Below, piece by piece: positions 5,761-12,817 of a stretch of DNA of 14,775 bases. The first letter of the stretch is position 1. Each line of letters opens with the position of its first letter. Origin of the DNA: Candidatus Microgenomates bacterium (GTDB lineage Bacteria > Patescibacteriota > Microgenomatia > JAADGY01); the NCBI GenBank assembly GCA_015486555.1, contig WFRL01000083.1, positions 1 through 14,775 on the forward strand, written 5' to 3'. The translations under genes were made by a program, and so were the position numbers. The notes below the pieces were generated by a model. It did no database searches. It saw nothing but the letters and a program-made list of their open reading frames with translations, and was not told the DNA's origin.

Positions 5761-5771
5761 TTTGTTAATGA

Positions 5772-5891
5772 GTCATCCTGAGGAGCCATAGCGACGAAGG
5801 ATCTAGCCGATAGGCGCATGAGTGTGGCTCCCAAGTATGGCTGCCAACACCTTTGCGCTTCGCTAGATTCTTCGCTGACGCTCAGAATGAC
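5772..5891. repeat. Long imperfect inverted repeat, copy 1
   Basis: The left arm (5772-5807) starts GTCATCCTGAGGAGCC and ends GGATCTAGC. The right arm (5862-5891) is its imperfect reverse complement, reading GCTAGATTCTTCGCTGACG then CTCAGAATGAC. The 54-base centre has no coding character. Copy 2 at 5950-6075 shares the left-arm start and the ATCTAGC end. This is an intergenic hairpin family that I recognise as widespread in uncultivated bacterial genomes, though I cannot verify that here. A 73-codon frame across it (5853-6074) is a by-product of the repeat. Confidence 0.75.
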
Positions 5892-5949
5892 CTGGAGAGG
5901 AGGTTGTACCTCCCCCTACCGTGTCATTCCAAAGAACCTCCTTTCGCCG

Positions 5950-6075
5950 GTCATCCTGAGGAGCCGTTAGGCGAAGTGAGGGATCTAGCGAGCGGTAAGC
6001 GAACGCAGGAATTGGCATCCAGGCTTGGGTTTACTCTCGTGCGCCTTCGGCTAGATCCCGACAAGTCGGGATGAC
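5950..6075. repeat. Long imperfect inverted repeat, copy 2
   Basis: The left arm (5950-5989) starts GTCATCCTGAGGAGCC, as in copy 1, and ends GGGATCTAGC. The right arm (6050-6075) reads GCTAGATCCC...GGGATGAC. The right arm also contains its own small palindrome, ATCCCGAC-AA-GTCGGGAT (6055-6072). The centre (5990-6049) is unrelated to the centre of copy 1. Two copies of one mobile or amplifying hairpin element lie about 180 bases apart in the same orientation. Confidence 0.75.
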
Positions 6076-6091
6076 ACGGGAGACAAAGTTT

Positions 6092-6176
6092 CGGATTTAG
6101 ATCATTAGGATTTCGATATTGTTTAGGACCTGCCTGCCGGCAGGCAGGTTTAGAAATTAGGATTTAGGATTTATCC
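6092..6176. repeat. TTTAGGATTT-type words flanking the palindrome
   Basis: Variants of GGATTTAG / TTAGGATTT recur at about 6092, 6105, 6123, 6149, 6157 and 6164, around the 22-bp palindrome. They are non-coding and make up the right half of the 593-base gap between lemA and rmuC, together with the inverted repeats. I see no gene in this gap. Confidence 0.5.
6128..6149. repeat. Perfect 22-bp palindrome
   Basis: A fully self-complementary sequence with core GCCTGCCGGCAGGC, in an AT-rich setting. There is no T run after it on either strand, so it is not a typical terminator. TTTAG words flank it on both sides. I recall the same palindrome being very frequent in Patescibacteria intergenic DNA, but that is recollection. 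Confidence 0.85.
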
Positions 6177-6180
6177 TCCT

Positions 6181-6210
6181 TTGTATCCTTGGAATTTGTG
6201 ATTTGATAAT
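6181..6210 (+). promoter_or_regulatory. Possible promoter of rmuC
   Basis: TTGTAT (6181-6186), 18 bases, GATAAT (6205-6210). The start site would be near 6217, leaving a leader of about 63 bases before ATG 6280. The match is only moderate in AT-rich DNA. Confidence 0.3.
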
Positions 6211-6279
6211 TTTTAACCTAGTTCCAAAATCTGAGTTCCAAGTTCCGATTACCTTTTATCCCCCCTAGGATGATGTAGA

Positions 6280-7365
6280 ATGAAGTATATGTGGTTAATT
6301 GTTGGAGTAGGTGTTGGTTTAGTTGTTCTAATTTTTCTTTTAATCCGCTACCTGGAGCAGCGCTTTCGGGACATTTCTCAACAAGCCTTAACCTCGAGCA
6401 TTGATAAAGTTATTAGTATCGCTGAGGATCGCTTATCTTTAAAAGGAAAAGAAACTGAAGAGAAATTGGCTTCTGACCGTCGCCTAATTAACCAGACTGT
6501 TAGTCAGGTAGAGAGGCTCCTCCGCCAAACTCAAACTGAGTTGATTGAGTTGAGTAAGCAAACCTCGACCCAGTTTGGTTCTCTTCGACAAAGTCTAGAA
6601 GAACATCGTCGTTTAACAGGCGATCTTAAGGCATCGACCGATGAGTTAAAAAAGCTTCTTTCTAATAATCAGCGCTTGGGAGCTTGGGGAGAACGAATTG
6701 CTGAAGATATTCTCAAGGCTGCTGGACTTCAAAAAGGGGTTCATTATGAAGTTCAGCAAGGTGGAGTAAATGGCCGACCGGATATTGTTTTTAAACTGCC
6801 GGATGATAAAGTGGTCAACGTGGATGTTAAGTTTCCTTTTAAACATCTCCAAGCTTGGTTGCAAACAGAAAATCCAGAAGAAAAAAAGCGATATTTGCAA
6901 AAGTTTCGTGAGGAAGTGAGGAATAAAATTAAGGAGATTAAGAATCGAGGTTATATTAATCCCCAAGAAGGAACCCTTGACTATGCAGTAATGTTCATTC
7001 CCAACGAGATGGTTTTTGGTTTTATAAATGAACGCTTAGGAGAAGTTATTGATGAAGCTATGGCTAATAAAATAATTCTTGCCTCTCCTTTTACCCTTTA
7101 TGCTGTAGCTCGAATTATCTTTGAATCCTACCGCAACTTTTATTATGAGAAAAACCTCCGCCAAATAGTCAAGTTGATTGGAGACTTTTCCCACCAGTGG
7201 CAATTATTTAAAGGAGAGTTTGAGGGGCTTAACGATCTTTTTAGAAAGGTTGATGACCGTTTAGAGAAGATACGAACAGTTCGTTATAAGGGGATGGAAC
7301 GAAAGATAAATCAGATTGAGGAGTATAAACATAAACAGCTTACTTCCAAGAATGCAAAGAATTAA
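6280..7365 (+). CDS. rmuC: DNA recombination protein RmuC
   Basis: This 361-residue protein has an N-terminal membrane helix (residues 4-23) and a long coiled coil (about 25-128). The RmuC domain follows (about 130-335): NNQRLGAWGERIAEDILKAA, GRPDIVFKLPDD, VVNVDVKFPF, and later YAVMFIPNEMVF and ASPFTLYAVARIIFES. The PD (167-168) and DxK (182-184) residues fit the PD-(D/E)XK nuclease-like fold assigned to RmuC. In E. coli loss of RmuC alters inversion at short inverted repeats. The start is ATG 6280 with AGGA nine bases upstream. The gene heads a short operon and its 3' end overlaps the DUF167 gene by 14 bases. It lies directly next to an island of inverted repeats, possibly by chance. Confidence 0.95.
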   Translation: MKYMWLIVGVGVGLVVLIFLLIRYLEQRFRDISQQALTSSIDKVISIAEDRLSLKGKETEEKLASDRRLINQTVSQVERLLRQTQTELIELSKQTSTQFGSLRQSLEEHRRLTGDLKASTDELKKLLSNNQRLGAWGERIAEDILKAAGLQKGVHYEVQQGGVNGRPDIVFKLPDDKVVNVDVKFPFKHLQAWLQTENPEEKKRYLQKFREEVRNKIKEIKNRGYINPQEGTLDYAVMFIPNEMVFGFINERLGEVIDEAMANKIILASPFTLYAVARIIFESYRNFYYEKNLRQIVKLIGDFSHQWQLFKGEFEGLNDLFRKVDDRLEKIRTVRYKGMERKINQIEEYKHKQLTSKNAKN

Positions 7366-7579
7366 GGTTATTGTTAAGCCAAGGAGTCGTCTAAATCGTT
7401 GCCAGCCAACATTAGAAAAGGGAGTTTATCTGGTTAGAGTTACTCCTCCAGCTAGGGAAGGCAAAGCCAATAAAGCTCTTATTGAAGTTGTGAGTCGTTG
7501 CTTTCATCTATCTCCGAGTAAAGTTCTCCTTACTAAAGGGGCAACGAAGCGAGTTAAGGAGATAACCCTTCTCGATTAA
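7352..7579 (+). CDS. DUF167 (YggU/UPF0235) family protein
   Basis: A small protein of 75 residues from ATG 7352 (MQRIKVIVKPRS). It matches the DUF167 pattern: basic beta strand IKVIVKPRS, then VYLVRVTPPAREGKANKALIEVVSR, corresponding to the conserved P-P-x-x-G-K-A-N, and KVLLTKGATKRVKEITLL. The family's function is unknown. The start overlaps the end of rmuC by 14 bases, so translation is probably coupled. A TTG 12 codons upstream (7316) would give 87 residues, but the added stretch does not look like the family. The next gene begins 30 bases later and appears to have its own promoter in the gap. Confidence 0.92.
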   Translation: MQRIKVIVKPRSRLNRCQPTLEKGVYLVRVTPPAREGKANKALIEVVSRCFHLSPSKVLLTKGATKRVKEITLLD

Positions 7580-7593
7580 CGGTTCACTAATCG

Positions 7594-7602
7594 TGTTACA
7601 AT
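7594..7602 (+). promoter_or_regulatory. Extended -10 close to the nucleotidyltransferase start (possible leaderless promoter)
   Basis: TGTTACAAT (7594-7602) is a TG-extended -10. The ATG at 7610 lies seven bases after it, just where transcription would start, so the mRNA could be leaderless. No Shine-Dalgarno precedes this ATG, in agreement. The -35 region is poor (TTAACG at 15-base spacing). Confidence 0.45.
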
Positions 7603-7609
7603 AAAAAAT

Positions 7610-8689
7610 ATGAAAGCTATAGTGCCGACGGGGGGGCGAGGAACCCGAATGCAGCCGATAACTTTTTCTAATAATAAGCATTTTATTCCTGTTGCCAACA
7701 AGCCTCTTATTTTTTACCCCATTGAGACCATTGCCGCTACCGGGATAAAAGAGATTGCCATTACTTACAACCCTGGTTGGTTGGAGATTGTTAAGTCTTA
7801 TCTTGATGACGGTAGTCGCTGGGGAGTTAAGTTTAGTTATGTCCTCCAAGAAAAACCTTTGGGATTAGCCAACATTTTCCAAGTATGTGAAGATTGGTTA
7901 GCTGGTGAGCCCTTTCTCCTCCATTTGGGCGATAATATCTTTGCCGACGGCATGAAAAAGGAGGTGAAACATTTTCTGGAGGAAAAGCCAGATGCCATGG
8001 TAACCATGGTTGAACATCCGGAAAATAGTCGAATGGGAGTGCCATATTTTGATAAAAAAGGCCGCCTGGTAAAGTATGTCGAAAAACCCAAGAATCCTCC
8101 TCATAAGTTTGCTATTCCCGGTTTGTATTTCTTTACTAAAGAGGTCTTTAAGTGCTTCCGAGGTAAGGATAAAATCCGACCTTCAGCCCGGGGCGAGTTA
8201 GAAATAAGTGCCCCCTTCCAGTGGCTGATCGACCATCACTACCGTGTCGATGTAGTCGAGTATAAAGGCAAATGGCTAGACCCGGGGAAGTTCGACGACT
8301 GGCTGGCAGCTAATAGGTACCTTCTTGATAGGAATTTGACGGAAAAGAAATATCCCCAGTTAGCCAAAGATAACGTGGTTATTGAGGGGCGGGTAAAGAT
8401 AGGCAAAAACTGTCGAATTAAAAACAGCCATCTCCGCGGGCCGGTAAGCATTGGTGACGATGTTCTTATCGAGGATGCCTATATTGGTCCTTATACTTCT
8501 ATTGATGATCACTGTTCAATTAAAAACTCCAGCATTGAGAACAGCGTTTTAATGACCGAGGTGGAGGTTCAGGATGTTAAAAAGCCAATTGATGCTAGCC
8601 TAATTGGCCGGGGAACTTTCATCCAAGGTAATTATCATTCAAACAGGGCTAGCTTTTTCTTGGGGGAGAAGACTCGTTTAATTATTTAA
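7610..8689 (+). CDS. Glucose-1-phosphate thymidylyltransferase, long form (RmlA/StrD-like)
   Basis: A 359-residue cytoplasmic enzyme, probably joining dTTP (or another NTP) to a sugar 1-phosphate to make a nucleotide sugar for glycans. The nucleotidyltransferase domain covers residues 1-240: GGRGTRMQP (8-16), the NKHFIPVANKPLI lysine segment (22-34), HLGDNIF with the metal-binding Asp (105-111), YVEKP (156-160), and GELEIS (195-200). The C-terminal part (about 255-345) has left-handed beta-helix hexapeptide repeats (VVIEGRVKIGKNCRI...VSIGDDVLIEDAYIGPYTSI). This two-part design is the long form seen in StrD-type enzymes rather than the 290-residue RmlA. No other dTDP-sugar gene is in the window, so the exact sugar is open. 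Its last 12 bases overlap the convergent nuclease gene. Confidence 0.88.
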   Translation: MKAIVPTGGRGTRMQPITFSNNKHFIPVANKPLIFYPIETIAATGIKEIAITYNPGWLEIVKSYLDDGSRWGVKFSYVLQEKPLGLANIFQVCEDWLAGEPFLLHLGDNIFADGMKKEVKHFLEEKPDAMVTMVEHPENSRMGVPYFDKKGRLVKYVEKPKNPPHKFAIPGLYFFTKEVFKCFRGKDKIRPSARGELEISAPFQWLIDHHYRVDVVEYKGKWLDPGKFDDWLAANRYLLDRNLTEKKYPQLAKDNVVIEGRVKIGKNCRIKNSHLRGPVSIGDDVLIEDAYIGPYTSIDDHCSIKNSSIENSVLMTEVEVQDVKKPIDASLIGRGTFIQGNYHSNRASFFLGEKTRLII

Positions 8690-9538
8690 CTGTCGACTGA
8701 GGAAAATAGCTAACTTCTTCATTTGGTTGAACTTTTCTGGCGGAATAAACTGATAAACTTCGCCAGAAGGCTTTTTTTCAAGAATATCTTTAGTAGTGAC
8801 AAAATTGAAAGGGACAAGTTCAGCTGACTCCTGAGTGGAAAGGCCGATGAGGGTTAAAGGATAAAGATTAACATCTTGGCTAAGGTGTTCTAGACTAAGG
8901 AAATGTCCGAACCGCCAGCCGGTTAAAATGATGTTTTTACAGTCGGCATATTGGATAGCATGATAAGAAAGTTTGGTATTAGTGATTAACCAAGCTTGGT
9001 CAAAATGCATTCTTTCTACCGGCTCCTCAGTAGAGTAGGTAATTGGACCTTCAAGCTGGTTAACATCTTGAAGTCGGGCGTACAACTCCATTATTTTCCC
9101 TAAACCTGAGTCGCGGTGGTAGTTATGGTGATGTTTACACTCAACCATCAACTGTTTGCCTCCTTTCTTAGCCACCACGTCAACTTGGTGTTCAATGCAC
9201 CGGCCACCTACTAAGATATTCCATAGGGTAGTATACTTCCATTCAGTCAGCAGTTGAGCTATATATTTCTCAAAGGCAATTGAGTCAAGATTAGCGATAG
9301 CCTCTCGTAACTGGTAAAGATAAAAACCTTTTTTCTCCCCCAGACGATGAAGAAACTCTTTAGTCAAAACATAGATCTCTTTAGTCGGTATTTCGTTGTA
9401 AAGATGAGGTTCCATCAACTGTCTCAGCTGGTCGATAGTTGTTGGTTTTATCTGGCTTTTAAGGAGAGAATGGTGAAACTTTTGCCAATCGAAATCTTCT
9501 TTATTACCATCCGATTTGATTATCCTTAAACGATGCAT
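8678..9538 (-). CDS. ATP-cone domain fused to a PD-(D/E)XK (Mrr-like) nuclease
   Basis: A 286-residue protein. Residues 1-95 form an ATP-cone: RIIKSDGNKEDFDWQKFHHSL at the start, then a helical part ending in GFYLYQLREAIANLD. The ATP-cone senses ATP/dATP in ribonucleotide reductases and NrdR. Residues 96-205 form a restriction-endonuclease-like domain: GGRCIEHQVDVVAKKGGKQL then MVECKHHH gives candidate catalytic D120, E133 and K135, with E116 as a further acidic residue. WLITNTKLSYHAIQYADCKNIIL matches the later strand/helix of Mrr-like nucleases. The C-terminal part (IGLSTQESAELVPFNFVTTKDIL) looks helical and may bind DNA. The combination suggests a nuclease controlled by nucleotide level; the target is unknown. 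It is last in the minus-strand run and overlaps lgt by 35 bases. An extended -10 lies just before its ATG. Confidence 0.87.
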   Translation of the reverse strand: MHRLRIIKSDGNKEDFDWQKFHHSLLKSQIKPTTIDQLRQLMEPHLYNEIPTKEIYVLTKEFLHRLGEKKGFYLYQLREAIANLDSIAFEKYIAQLLTEWKYTTLWNILVGGRCIEHQVDVVAKKGGKQLMVECKHHHNYHRDSGLGKIMELYARLQDVNQLEGPITYSTEEPVERMHFDQAWLITNTKLSYHAIQYADCKNIILTGWRFGHFLSLEHLSQDVNLYPLTLIGLSTQESAELVPFNFVTTKDILEKKPSGEVYQFIPPEKFNQMKKLAIFLSRQLNN

Positions 9539-10265
9539 ACTTCATTCTAGCAGAAATAATTAAGAGGAAGCCAAAGATAATGAAAAAGAAGAAAAAAACG
9601 ATGTTTAAGTTAAGATTAAAAAGGTAAAAATTATTTAGCCGTCCTCTAAAGGGTTGACAAACTAGGCGAATTAAACCATAGAAAAGAAAGTACCAGCCGG
9701 TTAGTTGGCCTGGAGGTTGGAGGTGGTTTCTTTTTGCTTGATGAAGGAGGAAGAAAAATAAAATAAGATCTAGGAGGAGTTCGTAGAGGGGAAGGGGGTG
9801 AAAATATTTAAACTCCAGATACTCGGCTGGCCTTTGAGATGGAGGGAGATATATTCCCCACGGTAAGCTGGTTGGTTTATCTAGCAGTTCGTGATTGTAA
9901 AGATTAGCTAACCGACCCAGAGCTTGGAAAAGGGGGAGAAAAAGAAAAATAGGATCGGCTAGAGCAGAAAAAGAAATTTTTTCTCGTCGAGCTATTGTTC
10001 CTAAACCTATTATTAAACCAATAAGGCTGCCGATGATACTCATTCCTCCGTGCCAGAAAGAAACAATTTCTGAAGGGTGGTGGAAGTAATAGTTAGAACT
10101 GGAGAGAAGATGATAGAGGCGGCCAAAGATTAAAACTAGAAGAAGGAGGAGGAAAAAGTAGTTAGAATAGATCCTCTTTTGTTTTTTGAAAAAAGGCGAA
10201 AACTCAATCAGCCAGTAAAAAGCAACAACTCCCAAACTGAGGATGAAGCCATACAGGTGAAACAT
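9504..10265 (-). CDS. lgt: Prolipoprotein diacylglyceryl transferase
   Basis: A 253-residue polytopic membrane enzyme that transfers diacylglycerol from phosphatidylglycerol to the lipobox cysteine of prelipoproteins. About seven hydrophobic segments are visible. Lgt hallmarks are HGGMSIIGSLIG (residues 71-82, matching HGGLSIHGGLIG), GRLANLYNHE (116-125, with the conserved Arg, Asn and Glu of the signature), PTSLPWGI (130-137), HPLPLYE (155-161, usually HPTQLYE) and a late GLIRLVCQPFR Arg. The length is near the family norm. It starts one base after the upstream permease stop, implying coupling. The very low similarity outside the motifs is typical of divergent lineages. Its C-terminal codons overlap the nuclease gene and contain that gene's possible promoter. 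Confidence 0.93.
   Translation of the reverse strand: MFHLYGFILSLGVVAFYWLIEFSPFFKKQKRIYSNYFFLLLLLVLIFGRLYHLLSSSNYYFHHPSEIVSFWHGGMSIIGSLIGLIIGLGTIARREKISFSALADPIFLFLPLFQALGRLANLYNHELLDKPTSLPWGIYLPPSQRPAEYLEFKYFHPLPLYELLLDLILFFFLLHQAKRNHLQPPGQLTGWYFLFYGLIRLVCQPFRGRLNNFYLFNLNLNIVFFFFFIIFGFLLIISARMKYASFKDNQIGW
9544..9552 (-). promoter_or_regulatory. Extended -10 inside lgt, for leaderless transcription of the ATP-cone nuclease
   Basis: The minus strand reads TGCTAGAAT (9552-9544), followed by GAAGT and ATG (9538). The spacing puts transcription start at or next to the A of the ATG. No Shine-Dalgarno is present. A TTGGCT lies upstream at 19-base spacing. The 9-mer is identical to those before tRNA-Ser and lemA. 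It lies within the coding end of lgt, which also constrains its sequence. Confidence 0.45.
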
Positions 10266-10266
10266 T

Positions 10267-11052
10267 TTAACTAGAAGCAGATTGATAATGTTTTAAAGCT
10301 TGGTACCAAGAAGAGATAGCTATTAAGATAAAACTAACCTCAAAGATGGTAAAAAGAAACCACTCCCACCAACCTATCCTGGCTTGCCAAATAAGAACTG
10401 GACCATTAATAATTATGCCAACTGGGAGGAGAGAGAAAAGAAGATAGGAAATAAAACGGGGGTAGATGTTAACCGGCAGGCGCCCTAATTTAGAGGTGTT
10501 TCGCCAGATCCAGAGAAGTTCGCCAGTCAGAGGAGTGGTCAAACCCAAAGCCATACTCAGAAGGTAGATGGCTAGAGTGGCGGCGATGCTTAAGAGAAAA
10601 GAAAGGCTAAAAGCTAAGAGGCGACTCAAGCTGGGCCAATAGTAAGAATGATGAATGAAGTAGAGAAAGTAGGTAAGGAAAAAAGGGATAGTGATAAGAT
10701 CTAAGGGATCGAGGTAGCTGAAGAGGTTAATAAAGATGTCATTTACCGGATAGAGGAAGGTTTTATCGAGATTGCCATTGATAACCAGGGAGTCAAAAAA
10801 GTAGGCCCCCCGGCCAAGGAATTGGGAAATGGAGTCTACCAGGACAAAGACAAGGTAGTAAAAGAGAAGATCGTTAAAAGTGTAGCCGGCGATTAGTTTT
10901 ACTTTCTTGAAGATAAAGAAAAAGAAGAGAAGAAAAAAGACAAAGCGGAGAAGCTTGCCACTAATAAAAAGGAGGGCTGATAAAGGATTAGTAAAGCCTT
11001 CCTTAAAAGAGAGCCAGAAGTTAGTCCAGATGATTCGAAGGTAAAACTTCAT
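10267..11052 (-). CDS. ABC-2 family transporter permease (DUF990/COG3694-like)
   Basis: A membrane protein of about 261 residues with six predicted helices: a first segment at LSALLFISGKLLRFVFFLLFFFFIF, then a loop, and further segments to FEVSFILIAISSW. The N-terminal MKFYLRIIWTNFWLSFKEGFTNP and the FLYPVND loop are typical of the permease pair that goes with COG4586 ATPases. I chose ATG 11052, whose ATGA overlaps the stop of the preceding permease gene; ATG 11091 would add 13 residues and has no better ribosome-binding site. It forms half of the membrane channel of the exporter encoded by the three consecutive genes here. The substrate is unknown; exporters of this type have been linked to drugs or lipids, but nothing here decides. 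Confidence 0.88.
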   Translation of the reverse strand: MKFYLRIIWTNFWLSFKEGFTNPLSALLFISGKLLRFVFFLLFFFFIFKKVKLIAGYTFNDLLFYYLVFVLVDSISQFLGRGAYFFDSLVINGNLDKTFLYPVNDIFINLFSYLDPLDLITIPFFLTYFLYFIHHSYYWPSLSRLLAFSLSFLLSIAATLAIYLLSMALGLTTPLTGELLWIWRNTSKLGRLPVNIYPRFISYLLFSLLPVGIIINGPVLIWQARIGWWEWFLFTIFEVSFILIAISSWYQALKHYQSASS

Positions 11053-11837
11053 TCTCCCCAGCCGCTGAATTTTTTTAAACCAGTTCGCCATAAAGCGGTG
11101 AAAGTTAGGAAAAAGATGAGAAGCCAGAAGAAGCCAACTGCCAGGATGAGGATTGAGTGGGGTGGCAGTTCCGACCGAGCTAGCAGACGGCTAGGCCAGA
11201 AGTTAACATAGGCAAAAGGGGAAAAGGCAAGAAGAGAGGAAACAGCATCTAAGGGAAAAAACTGGCCGGAAAAGAAACTAAGGAAGATGTTGAAGAGAAA
11301 AATCACTGACCACATCTCAGTCAGGTAGAAAGCTAAGCTGTTAAAAATCAGGACAATAAAAGAATAGGTGAGACTGCCTAATATGAGAGAGAGGATAAAA
11401 AAAATGTAAGTGGTGAGGGTAAAATGTTGAAAAGGAGTAAGGTGAAAAAAGAAAAGGAAGGGAAGAAGATAAAAGAGGGAGATGGTAAAGTTGATGACTT
11501 TATGGGCTATATCCCAACTGAGAAAAAGCTGCCACATCTTAATAGGGTAAAGGAAGAGGGCGGAGATATTGCCACTGATAATCATATCGCCGATTCGCCA
11601 AAGGCGGGTGGAAAGGATTATTTGTCCAATAACAAAGGAATAAAGAAAATAGCCAAGAGTTTGTTGGTTGGTGTAGTTTTTAAGATGAAAGTTGTGTTTG
11701 AGAAGAGCGTACCAAAGAAGGAAGATGACGATTAAATTAATAAACTCTCTTAGTTTGCTGACTAAGAATGAGAGTTGAAAAGCAGTTTCTTCTTTGAAGA
11801 AAGAGTAGCCAATTAGCCACCATCGTTTCCAGCTCAT
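11049..11837 (-). CDS. ABC-2 family transporter permease (COG4587-like)
   Basis: A 262-residue membrane protein with about six helices and a Lys/Arg-rich N-terminus (MSWKRWWLIGYSFFKEETAFQLSFL). LWRIGDMIISGNISALFLYPIKM is the cytoplasmic coupling-loop region shared by the DUF990-like permeases (R..G.l...LlkPi). It is the second membrane subunit of the exporter. Its start overlaps the ATPase stop in an ATGA arrangement (11834-11837), and its own stop overlaps the next permease in the same way, so the three genes are translationally coupled. The antisense strand is unusually purine-rich because so many Phe/Leu/Ile codons are used; open frames on that strand (such as 11424-11735) are not genes. 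Confidence 0.88.
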   Translation of the reverse strand: MSWKRWWLIGYSFFKEETAFQLSFLVSKLREFINLIVIFLLWYALLKHNFHLKNYTNQQTLGYFLYSFVIGQIILSTRLWRIGDMIISGNISALFLYPIKMWQLFLSWDIAHKVINFTISLFYLLPFLFFFHLTPFQHFTLTTYIFFILSLILGSLTYSFIVLIFNSLAFYLTEMWSVIFLFNIFLSFFSGQFFPLDAVSSLLAFSPFAYVNFWPSRLLARSELPPHSILILAVGFFWLLIFFLTFTALWRTGLKKFSGWGE

Positions 11838-12814
11838 GGCTCTCTTTTGAAAAATTCTTTAATGACTGTTTCAATCTCCATTTCTTTGATGGTTAAGTCA
11901 GTGATGGAAAAGTGAGTGGTTAGGAATTTGGTTAGGTCGACGATTTTTTCTTTAGGGACTAAAAACATTGCTTGGGAATCATTTAATTTTTTTAGATAAG
12001 GCTGATATTCTTGGAGTTTTCCTCGTTTGGTAGGAGAGAAAAACTCAACTTTAATCTCTCTTTGATGACCAGTCAGGGAAACTAATTTATCTTTATTTCC
12101 TTGGAAAACTAACTGGCCATTGTTTAAGATAACAACCTCCTGGGCTGTAGTTAAAATGTCCTTAAGGTAATGGGAAGTAACGATTATCGTTGCCTGGTAT
12201 TCCTTTTGATAATAACAGATAAACTTCCTGATTTTTTCCTGAGAGATGATATCTAAAGCCAGAGTGGGTTCATCAAGAAAGACTAGTTTGGGAAGATGGA
12301 GAAAAGCGGCGATTAATTGGCAGCGCATCCTTTCACCTAAAGACAACTGGCGGACCGGTTTGAAAAGGAGGTGGTCTACTTCTAAAAATCGACTAAATTT
12401 AGTCAATGTGTCATTAAAAGCATTTTCCTCAATTTGATAAATTACCTTTAACATTTGAAAAGAATCGATCGGCGGCAGGTTCCACCAAAGGTGAGATTTA
12501 TTACCCATTAAAAAGCCTAATTGGCGTAGGAATGACTTCTGTCTTTTCTGAGGACGATAACCCAAAACCTTAATCTTGCCTTGGTCTGGGTAGATGATAC
12601 CGCTAAGCAGTTTTAGAAGTGTGGTTTTTCCAGCTCCATTTGGCCCTATTAAGCCGATAACTTGCTGGCCGTCCAGGCTAAGGTTGAAGTCATTAAAGAT
12701 AGCCTTCTTTTTTTTCTTGCCCCACTTGAAAAGGCCTTTGATTCCTGACGGCCTTTCTCGGCTAGTATAAGACTTACTGAGATGCCTGACTTCAATAACC
12801 TTATCTTTAGGCAT
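11834..12814 (-). CDS. ABC transporter ATP-binding protein (COG4586-like)
   Basis: A 326-residue cytoplasmic ATPase. It has Walker A GPNGAGKTT (57-65), a Q-loop region LGFLMGNKSHLWWNLPPIDSF (99-119), whose LWW is typical of COG4586, signature LSLGERMR (157-164), Walker B KLVFLDEP (176-183), D-loop LALD (185-188) and H-loop SHYLKD (H215). A basic insertion before Walker A (about 20-38, GIKGLFKWGKKKKK) is also typical of this group. About 90 C-terminal residues form an accessory domain. It powers the exporter formed with the next two genes. The start is three bases after the stop of the HU gene, with GGAG inside the HU coding end, so it belongs to the same transcript as rny and HU. Confidence 0.94.
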   Translation of the reverse strand: MPKDKVIEVRHLSKSYTSRERPSGIKGLFKWGKKKKKAIFNDFNLSLDGQQVIGLIGPNGAGKTTLLKLLSGIIYPDQGKIKVLGYRPQKRQKSFLRQLGFLMGNKSHLWWNLPPIDSFQMLKVIYQIEENAFNDTLTKFSRFLEVDHLLFKPVRQLSLGERMRCQLIAAFLHLPKLVFLDEPTLALDIISQEKIRKFICYYQKEYQATIIVTSHYLKDILTTAQEVVILNNGQLVFQGNKDKLVSLTGHQREIKVEFFSPTKRGKLQEYQPYLKKLNDSQAMFLVPKEKIVDLTKFLTTHFSITDLTIKEMEIETVIKEFFKREP

Positions 12815-12817
12815 TCT

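Noticed and set aside
5853..6074. A 73-codon plus-strand frame
   Set aside because: It lies across the two inverted-repeat elements and is explained by them.
7508..8104. Several minus-strand frames opposite the nucleotidyltransferase gene
   Set aside because: The plus-strand enzyme has all expected motifs; the antisense frames show none.
11424..11735. A 103-codon, Lys/Glu-rich plus-strand frame
   Set aside because: It is the antisense of hydrophobic codons in the ABC permease gene, which makes this strand purine-rich and free of stops.
11049..11837. UGA read as a sense codon (code 25, as in Gracilibacteria)
   Set aside because: TGA ends two genes within tight ATGA overlaps, and full-length family proteins are obtained with the standard bacterial code.
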